A DNA stretch of 36,705 nt. It comes from Oscillospiraceae bacterium. GTDB taxonomy: Bacteria > Bacillota > Clostridia > Oscillospirales > Acutalibacteraceae. The notes beneath the pieces were generated by a model, which saw nothing but the letters and a program-made list of their open reading frames with translations, made no database searches and was not told the DNA's origin. Shown in pieces: positions 30,994-36,705 of the stretch. Location: NCBI GenBank assembly GCA_031271865.1, contig JAISUW010000060.1, forward strand, positions 1 to 36,705. The letters run 5' to 3'. How positions within the stretch are numbered: the stretch's first letter is position 1; every line of letters starts with the position of its first letter. The position numbers and the translations under genes were made by a program.

Positions 30994-33900
30994 TTACTCG
31001 GCAGGGGCATAGAGTGCCGCGAGCTTCTGCAGGTGCGCGTACTTCTCCTTGGCCTGACGCTCGGCGGTGTCGAAGAGAACGCCGGCTTTGTCGGGGAAAG
31101 CCTTCTGGAGGGAGGTATACCGCACCTCGCCCTTGATGAACGCTTGGTAATCGGCGCTCGGTGCCTTGCTGTCCAACTGGAAGGGGTTCTTGCCCTCTGC
31201 GGCGAGGCGCGGGTCGTAGCGGAAGCAATGCCAGTAGCCGGCGGCTACGGCGGCCGCCTCTTCCGCCATGCCGTTGCCCATACCGCCCTTGATGCCGTGG
31301 TTGATGCAGGGCGCATAGGCAATGACAAGCGACGGACCCGGATAGGCCTCGGCCTCGGCGATGGCCTTGACGGCTTGGTTGTAGTCGGCGCCCATGGCAA
31401 TCTGCGCAACATACACATAGCCATAGGTCATGGCAAGCTCGGAAAGGCTCTTCTTCTTGACCTCCTTGCCGGTGGCGGCGAACTTCGCGACCGCCCCGGT
31501 CGGCGTGGACTTGGAGGCCTGCCCGCCGGTATTGGAGTACACTTCCGTATCGAACACAAGGATGTTTATATCCTCATTTTGTGCAATAACATGGTCCAGA
31601 CCGCCGTAACCGATGTCATAGGCCCAGCCGTCGCCGCCAAAGGCCCAGATGCTCTTCTTGACGATGTAATCCTTGTCCTTGAGGAGTTCCTTGCAGAGGG
31701 TGCAGGCGGGGCAGATGCACTGCGTTTCGCCGTTTGCCTTGGCGGCTACGGCCGCCTCGTACTGCGCTGCATACTCGGGTTTGCCCTCCAGGAATGCAAT
31801 CGCGCCGTCTATCGGTGCAATGCCGTCCTCGAGCTCCGCGATGAGGCGGCGGCCGGCGGCGGGGTTTTTCTCCGAGTCATTCTCGGTGGCGAGCCATTCC
31901 TCTGCGGCGGCTTTCAGCTCCGGCACACAGTAGCCGGCAAGGAGCGCCTCGAGGTTCTGGCGGATGCGGGCGCGGATGGCCTTGTTGGCGAGCAGGTAGC
32001 CGTAGCCGAACTCGGCGTTGTCCTCAAAGAGGGAGTTCTGCCACGCCGGACCGCGGCCTTCCTTATTGACGGTGTAGGGGGTCGCCGGCGCGGAGCCGCC
32101 CCAGATGGAGGAGCAGCCGGTGGCGTTGGCGATATACATACGGTCGCCATAGAGCTGCGTGACGAGCTTGGCATACGGTGTCTCGCCGCAGCCTGCGCAG
32201 GCGCCGGAGAACTCCAGCAGCGGCGTGCGGTACTGGGAACCGATGACGGTGCTCGCCTTGAACTTGCCCAAGACATCCTCTTTCTTCGGCAGGGCTTCGC
32301 AGTAACTGTAGGCCGCCTGCTGCTCCAGTTGGGTTTCCAGCGGCTTCATGACGAGCGCCTTCTGCCCTTTCATGCCGGGGCAGACCTTGGCGCACTGGCC
32401 GCAACCCATGCAGTCCAGCACGGAGATGGCCATGGAGAACTTCTTGCCGGGCATCCCGGTGAAAGGCTTTGTCTTGAGGCTGGCGGGACCGGCGGCGGCC
32501 TCCTCGTCCGTGAGGGCTTCGGGGCGGTTCACGGCGTGGGGGCATACCAAGGCGCAGCGGTTGCACTGCGTGCAGTTTGCCGGATTCCACTCGGGCACGT
32601 CAATGGCAATCCCGCGCTTCTCAAACGCGGCGGAGCCCTGCGGGAAAGTGCCGTCCGCCATGCCGGCGAAGGTGCTGACGGGGAGGCTGTCGCCTTTCTG
32701 GGCGTTGGCGGGGTTGAGAATCTCCGTAACGAACTTCTTGAGCTCCGGCCGGTCGGTGACAATCTCAGCGGCGGTGCTTTCGTCAGCGGCGTCCGCCCAA
32801 GCGGCGGGGACTTCCACGGCGGTGTAGGCGTTGAAGCCGGCGTCAATCGCATCGTGGTTGGCCTTGACCACCGCCTCGCCCTTCTTGCCGAAGGACTTGG
32901 TGGCGGCTTTCTTCATGAGGTCAATGACCTTCTCCGCCGGGAGGATACCGGTCAGCGCAAAGAATGCGGCCTGGAGCGTGGTGTTGGTGCGGCGGCCGTC
33001 GCCCATAATCTCTTGGGCAATCTTGGTGGCGTTGATGGTATAGAACTTTATGCCCTTCTCCGCGAGCGCTTTCTTGACGGCGGCGGGCAGGTTCTTCTCG
33101 AGTTCCTCGCCGTCCCAGTGGCAGTTGAGGAGGAACACGCCGCCGGGCTTGAGGTCGGAGAGCATATCATACTTATCCAAATAGGAGGGGTTGTGGCAGG
33201 CCACGAAGTCCGCCTTGTTTATATAATAGGTAGACTGAATCGGCGTCTCCCCGAAGCGCAGGTGGGAGACGGTGATGCCGCCGGTCTTCTTGGAGTCATA
33301 GGCGAAGTAACCTTGGGCGTACATATCGGTGTTGTCGCCGATAATCTTGATAGCGTTCTGGTTGGCGCCGACCGTGCCGTCGCCGCCCAAGCCCCAGAAC
33401 TTGCAGGAGTAAGTTCCGGCGGGGCTGGTGTCCTCTATCGGTGCAATCGGCAGGGAGAGGTATGTCACGTCATCGTCAATGCCGACGGTGAAGCGGTCCT
33501 TCGGCTCTGCGGCGCTCATGTTGGCATAGACGGCCGCCACGCAAGCCGGGTTGGTGTCCTTGCTGCCCAAGCCGTAGCGCCCGCCGTAGACCGGCACATC
33601 CTTGAACGCCGATCCGCGCAGCGCCGCCATAACATCAAGGCACAGCGGCTCATAGAGCGCGCCGGGTTCTTTCGTGCGGTCCAGCACGGAGATGCTCTTG
33701 ACGGTAGAGGGGATGGCGGCAATCAAATGCTTGGCGGAGAACGGACGGTATAGGCGCACCTTAATCAAGCCCAACTTCTCGCCTTTGCTGTTGAGGTAGT
33801 TGATGGTCTCCTCGATGGTGTCGCAGACGCTGCCCATGGCGATGATGACGCGTTCGGCGTCCGGCGCACCGACATAGTTGAAGAGCTGATAGTTCGTCCC

Positions 33901-34662
33901 AATGCGGGCATTGATTTGGTTGAGGTAGTCCTCGGTAACATCCACCACGTCATCATAGTACTTGTTGCAGGCCTCGCGGGCTTGGAAGAAGATGTCGGGG
34001 TTCTGGGCGGAGCCGCGCAGGACGGGGTGTTCGGGATTGATGGAGCGGGCGCGGAAGGCGGCGATGGCGTCATGGTCGACCATCTCGGCCAGTTCGGCAT
34101 AGTCCCAAGCTTCAATCTTCTGAATCTCATGGGAGGTACGGAAGCCGTCAAAGAAGTGGAGGAACGGCACGCGGCTCTTGATGGTGGCAAGGTGCGCGGC
34201 GGCACCCAAGTCCATGACCTCCTGCACATTGGAGGAGGCGAGCATGGCATAGCCGGTCTGGCGGCAGGCGTACACGTCACTATGGTCGCCGAAGATATTG
34301 AGCGCATGGGAGGCCACGCAGCGGGCGGAGACGTCAATCACGGACGGCAGTAGCTCGCCCGCAATCTTATACATATTGGGTATCATGAGGAGCAGTCCCT
34401 GCGAGGCGGTGTATGTAGTCGTCAGGGCACCTGCCGCCAAGGAACCGTGGACGGCACCGGCAGCCCCGGCCTCCGATTGCATCTCGGCGACACGGACGGT
34501 CTGCCCGAAGATGTTCTTCACGCCGGCGGCAGCCATTTGGTCGGTCTCCTCCGCCATATCTGAGGAGGGCGTGATGGGGTAGATGGCGGCAACCTCCGTG
34601 AACGCGTAGGAAACATACGCGGCTGCGGCGTTGCCTTTCATGGTCTTCATTTTTCTTGCCAT
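30994..34662 (-). CDS. nifJ: Pyruvate:ferredoxin (flavodoxin) oxidoreductase
   Basis: A 1222-residue single-chain enzyme. It converts pyruvate and CoA to acetyl-CoA, CO2 and two reduced ferredoxins, the main anaerobic route. Domain I starts YAFTEVAAIYPITPSS. Two ferredoxin-type clusters lie near residues 698 and 752 (CTQCNRCALVCP, CMGCGQCAKVCP). The proximal cluster and thiamine domain follow: GACAGCGETPY near 823, NATGCSSIWGG, GGDGWAYDIGYGGLDHV and YSNTGGQASKSTPTGA, then APCINHG. An additional C-I-C-P-A-C-T-L-C stretch (C982, C984, C987, C990) lies just before the thiamine-binding GGDGW motif. A promoter and a terminator flank it, so it is transcribed alone. AAAGGAG lies 11 bases before the ATG. 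Confidence 0.97.
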   Translation of the reverse strand: MARKMKTMKGNAAAAYVSYAFTEVAAIYPITPSSDMAEETDQMAAAGVKNIFGQTVRVAEMQSEAGAAGAVHGSLAAGALTTTYTASQGLLLMIPNMYKIAGELLPSVIDVSARCVASHALNIFGDHSDVYACRQTGYAMLASSNVQEVMDLGAAAHLATIKSRVPFLHFFDGFRTSHEIQKIEAWDYAELAEMVDHDAIAAFRARSINPEHPVLRGSAQNPDIFFQAREACNKYYDDVVDVTEDYLNQINARIGTNYQLFNYVGAPDAERVIIAMGSVCDTIEETINYLNSKGEKLGLIKVRLYRPFSAKHLIAAIPSTVKSISVLDRTKEPGALYEPLCLDVMAALRGSAFKDVPVYGGRYGLGSKDTNPACVAAVYANMSAAEPKDRFTVGIDDDVTYLSLPIAPIEDTSPAGTYSCKFWGLGGDGTVGANQNAIKIIGDNTDMYAQGYFAYDSKKTGGITVSHLRFGETPIQSTYYINKADFVACHNPSYLDKYDMLSDLKPGGVFLLNCHWDGEELEKNLPAAVKKALAEKGIKFYTINATKIAQEIMGDGRRTNTTLQAAFFALTGILPAEKVIDLMKKAATKSFGKKGEAVVKANHDAIDAGFNAYTAVEVPAAWADAADESTAAEIVTDRPELKKFVTEILNPANAQKGDSLPVSTFAGMADGTFPQGSAAFEKRGIAIDVPEWNPANCTQCNRCALVCPHAVNRPEALTDEEAAAGPASLKTKPFTGMPGKKFSMAISVLDCMGCGQCAKVCPGMKGQKALVMKPLETQLEQQAAYSYCEALPKKEDVLGKFKASTVIGSQYRTPLLEFSGACAGCGETPYAKLVTQLYGDRMYIANATGCSSIWGGSAPATPYTVNKEGRGPAWQNSLFEDNAEFGYGYLLANKAIRARIRQNLEALLAGYCVPELKAAAEEWLATENDSEKNPAAGRRLIAELEDGIAPIDGAIAFLEGKPEYAAQYEAAVAAKANGETQCICPACTLCKELLKDKDYIVKKSIWAFGGDGWAYDIGYGGLDHVIAQNEDINILVFDTEVYSNTGGQASKSTPTGAVAKFAATGKEVKKKSLSELAMTYGYVYVAQIAMGADYNQAVKAIAEAEAYPGPSLVIAYAPCINHGIKGGMGNGMAEEAAAVAAGYWHCFRYDPRLAAEGKNPFQLDSKAPSADYQAFIKGEVRYTSLQKAFPDKAGVLFDTAERQAKEKYAHLQKLAALYAPAE

Positions 34663-34766
34663 GGATTCGGTGACTCCTTTCAGTCGTTGCGGCTCCCTGC
34701 TTTCTCAAACAGATACATACGCCTGTTGTGGGGAGCCTTGTTCAATAGCATAAAAACACGAATCAT

Positions 34767-34795
34767 ATTATAACACAATCCGCCCGAAAAGTAAA
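34767..34795 (-). promoter_or_regulatory. Sigma-A promoter for nifJ
   Basis: TTTACT (34795-34790) and a perfect TATAAT (34772-34767) with a 17-bp spacer on the minus strand, leaving a ~95-base leader before the ATG. Confidence 0.8.
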
Positions 34796-34920
34796 GCCCA
34801 TAGGGGAGAAGATTCACAAATTTCGGCATTGCGCCTTGCAGCAGAACCGAATGCGTTTTTTTTTGTGCAAGTTGCCCTGCAAGACGCATGAGGCAAGAGG
34901 TCATAGGCAAGAATTCAGCC

Positions 34921-34950
34921 TTGACAACCGCTGCGGCTTCGTAGTATAAT
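34921..34950 (+). promoter_or_regulatory. Perfect-hexamer promoter for the acyltransferase gene
   Basis: TTGACA (34921-34926) and TATAAT (34945-34950) with an 18-bp spacer, 50 bases before the ATG. Confidence 0.9.
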
Positions 34951-34999
34951 CTAATATAACAGAAAGCAAGCCCGATTCAAAAGCACCGAAAGGAACTTT

Positions 35000-36379
35000 A
35001 TGAAAACCAAAGAGAAAAGCTACCCCGCAGAGGGCATTGACTCCTACCTGTATTTTTGTGACGAGCGCTTTGCCAATAAGATTACCTATGTCTTGGAGTT
35101 CGGCGGCCGGTTGGATGCGGCTGCGCTGCGTGAAGCGACACGCGCCTCCATGCAGACGCTGCCTATCATGGGCTGCCGCTTCGATGCATCGGGATGGAAA
35201 CCGGTATGGCGCGAGCTGCCGAATGCCGCCGATTTGGTGTTCCGCGCCGTCGAGACCGATGACCGCAAAGCCGCTATTGACCGGATTGTAGCCGAGGAGA
35301 TCGGCGGCGGTACCGGGGTGCAACTGCGCGTCACCTTGATTCAAAACGCGGACGGCGACCTCATTTGTATATCCGCAAGCCATATAGTTTGCGACGGGCG
35401 GGCGATGTTCCACTACTGCCGCGTACTCAATGCGCTGTATGATGCCTATGCGGCCGGGGAAACCCCGGAGCCGCCGCCTTTTGTGTCCCGCGGCTATGAC
35501 GCCGTATTTGAGAGCCTCACCCCGGCGCAGGCACAGGCTATCCGAAGCTTCCGGTTTGACGAAAAAGCGCTTCTGGAGGCGGACGACACATCGCCTTTCC
35601 CGCATGACCCCACCGGAGAAGTGCACCGCTTGGTGGAGCATATCCCGGACTGCGAAGTCCCCCGCATCAAGGCCGCCCTGAAGCAGCAGGGATATACCGT
35701 CAACGATTTGGTTGTGGCCTCTGTGGGGCGGGCGTGGTTCGCCCTCTTCGGCGGCACTGCGTTCACAATCCCCAACACCATGGATCTGCGGCGGTTCTTC
35801 CCGGCGGAGAAGCCTTTCGGCATCGCCAACTACGTCGGCAAAACATATGTCCACCTCAAGAAAGCGGACTGCGATACCATAGAGAATGCAACGGCCTGCG
35901 TCCACGCACAGATGGAAGAGAACAAAAAAGGGCTCCTGGTACTCAAGCAAGCAGCGGGTTGGCGTCTTGCCGAGCGGCTCTTCCCATGCTTTATACTGCG
36001 CCGAATTGTGCGGCGGAAACTGAAGAACTTCAATAACATTTATTTCTCCAACCCCGGCAAACAGGAGGAATTCAAGATGGGCTTCGGCGGTGTCCCGGTA
36101 CTGTACTCGCGGATGTTTACGCCGCCGATGCAGCCGCCTTGCACGACGGTCGGCGCCAGCGGTTTGCTGGGGCGTATCGGTTTCGGGACAGCCGTATTCG
36201 GCGGCGCTGCCGAAAAGGAAAAGGGCTTGCAGCTCCTGCGTGAGATGGCAGCGCAATTCGTGTCTTTCGGTGCCCGGGAATCCGATCCGGATGCCGGCGC
36301 AACCGGCGAGGCAATCAGCGCACAAACGCAGGCACTGATAGACCATATGAAAGGCTTGGTGCTGTTCTCGGATGCGTGA
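35000..36379 (+). CDS. Stand-alone condensation/CoA-dependent acyltransferase-like protein
   Basis: A 459-residue protein of the chloramphenicol-acetyltransferase/condensation-domain superfamily. The catalytic HxxxDG motif is H128-G133 (SHIVCDGRAMFHY). The C-terminal half has VNDLVVASVGRAWFALFGG, PNTMDLRRFFP and a segment with NPGKQEEFKMGFGG in the region where condensation enzymes carry DFGWG. Relatives include alcohol/acyl-CoA transferases such as the PapA and wax-ester families. No carrier-protein, adenylation or ketosynthase genes are near, so it probably uses an acyl-CoA and a small alcohol or amine. AAAGGAAC precedes the ATG. It is single-gene, with the tRNA-Thr terminator hairpin downstream. 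Confidence 0.78.
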   Translation: MKTKEKSYPAEGIDSYLYFCDERFANKITYVLEFGGRLDAAALREATRASMQTLPIMGCRFDASGWKPVWRELPNAADLVFRAVETDDRKAAIDRIVAEEIGGGTGVQLRVTLIQNADGDLICISASHIVCDGRAMFHYCRVLNALYDAYAAGETPEPPPFVSRGYDAVFESLTPAQAQAIRSFRFDEKALLEADDTSPFPHDPTGEVHRLVEHIPDCEVPRIKAALKQQGYTVNDLVVASVGRAWFALFGGTAFTIPNTMDLRRFFPAEKPFGIANYVGKTYVHLKKADCDTIENATACVHAQMEENKKGLLVLKQAAGWRLAERLFPCFILRRIVRRKLKNFNNIYFSNPGKQEEFKMGFGGVPVLYSRMFTPPMQPPCTTVGASGLLGRIGFGTAVFGGAAEKEKGLQLLREMAAQFVSFGARESDPDAGATGEAISAQTQALIDHMKGLVLFSDA

Positions 36380-36441
36380 AAGGGGAAGCGTACCGTCGCT
36401 TCCCACGCCGAATGCCTTGCGGCACCTTCACCCCGCACCTG

Positions 36442-36480
36442 CAAAACCAACCCCGCTATGCGCCTCGCATAGCGGGGTTG
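36442..36480 (-). terminator. Terminator of tRNA-Thr
   Basis: CAACCCCGCTATGCG (36448-36462) and CGCATAGCGGGGTTG (36466-36480) form a perfect 15-bp stem with a 3-base loop. On the minus strand GTTTTGC follows. It lies just past the tRNA CCA end and may also stop the convergent acyltransferase transcript. Confidence 0.88.
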
Positions 36481-36483
36481 TGC

Positions 36484-36559
36484 TGGAGCCGGCTGCCGGA
36501 CTCGAACCGGCGACCTGCTGATTACAAATCAGCTGCTCTACCAACTGAGCCAAGCCGGC
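36484..36559 (-). tRNA. tRNA-Thr (anticodon TGT)
   Basis: A 76-base cloverleaf with encoded CCA. The acceptor stem is GCCGGCT/AGCCGGC, the anticodon arm CTGAT-TTTGTAA-ATCAG gives TGT, and the T-arm is GCCGGTTCGAGTCCGGC. Confidence 0.96.
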
Positions 36560-36586
36560 ACTGTCACTCGGTAGGTGCTGAAATGT

Positions 36587-36615
36587 ATTATAGCACACTT
36601 TAGGGAGAATTGCAA
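36587..36615 (-). promoter_or_regulatory. Sigma-A promoter for tRNA-Thr
   Basis: TTGCAA (36615-36610) and TATAAT (36592-36587) with a 17-bp spacer on the minus strand. Confidence 0.85.
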
Positions 36616-36675
36616 GAGGTTTTTCGAGAAAATACCACTGCCGTGCGCAAAATGTCATTTTGCACTCGTGGGGTG

Positions 36676-36693
36676 GGGGCTTCGCGAAGCCCC
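36676..36693. repeat. 18-bp perfect palindrome near the right edge
   Basis: GGGGCTTCGCGAAGCCCC is its own reverse complement. An imperfect inverted repeat, GCGCAAAAT/ATTTTGCAC, lies just before it (36643-36664). What lies beyond the window edge is unknown. Confidence 0.6.
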
Positions 36694-36705
36694 GGGCGGT
36701 TCGCG

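Larger units (their letters stand above)
34663..34999. other. Divergent intergenic region between nifJ and the acyltransferase
   Basis: It holds two outward promoters, described separately. Between them lie a T-run (34856-34864) and a piece of the GGCAAGAGG repeat (34892-34900). No gene is seen. Confidence 0.6.

Noticed and set aside
30775-33753. 992-codon plus-strand open frame
   Set aside because: It mirrors nifJ in the opposite strand; its Gly/Val/Leu-rich composition is typical of an antisense frame to a GC-rich gene.
35000-36379. Non-ribosomal peptide synthetase cluster
   Set aside because: Only an isolated HxxxDG acyltransferase is present; there is no adenylation, carrier or thioesterase domain in the window.

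Overview
The window looks like a chromosomal segment of a strict anaerobe of the Firmicutes (Clostridia), probably an uncultured gut lineage. Supporting signs are a high GC content, AGGAGG-type ribosome binding sites, near-consensus TTGACA/TATAAT promoters with 17-18 bp spacers, an Rnf complex with the multi-cluster RnfB typical of clostridia, a one-chain pyruvate:ferredoxin oxidoreductase, a split transketolase and a zinc-type L33. No phage, IS element or CRISPR array was seen. The first ~270 bases are an extremely G/C-skewed stretch that looks like a poor contig end, next to a degenerate 43-bp tandem repeat.

Layout. (1) 393-5738, minus: GH2 beta-galactosidase, an alkaline-phosphatase-superfamily hydrolase and a Gfo/Idh/MocA oxidoreductase with its own promoter and terminator. 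(2) 5880-10823, plus: a YhhN-type membrane protein followed by rnfD-G-E-A-B. rnfC is absent, and a minimal nucleotidyltransferase plus a possible HEPN remnant is wedged between rnfE and rnfA. (3) 10917-12293: an unrecognised proline-rich protein behind a long inverted repeat. (4) 12306-18454, minus: split transketolase, a class-III aminotransferase, a toxin-antitoxin pair 6 bases upstream of it, a 53-residue hydrophobic small protein, and two related proteins (one at each end) that look like tandem SCP2-type folds. (5) 18630-21945: a 58-residue glycine-zipper protein, Nudix hydrolase, a 41-residue basic ORF, ribosomal protein S20, an unusual thioredoxin-reductase-like flavoprotein and a DUF3465 protein. 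(6) 22036-22481, minus: a stable-RNA operon tRNA-Glu / 5S rRNA / tRNA-Asn without 16S or 23S. (7) 22514-29695, minus: a uroporphyrinogen-decarboxylase-like protein with its own promoter, and a compact rpmG-secE-nusG-rplK-rplA-rpsL-rpsG-fusA cluster lacking rplJ, rplL, rpoB and rpoC. (8) 29898-36615: a Gly/Cys-rich surface-type protein, nifJ, a stand-alone HxxxDG acyltransferase and tRNA-Thr.

How it fits together. PFOR makes reduced ferredoxin from pyruvate; Rnf would couple ferredoxin oxidation to ion export; the thioredoxin-reductase-like protein lacks the usual NADPH signature and could be another ferredoxin user. Beta-galactosidase and transketolase feed sugar into central metabolism. The most unusual locus is the transketolase/aminotransferase/paired-SCP2-like region. 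Many intergenic gaps carry short perfect palindromes of recurring types, suggesting dispersed repeat families. All functions are read from sequence by eye; no database search was run.
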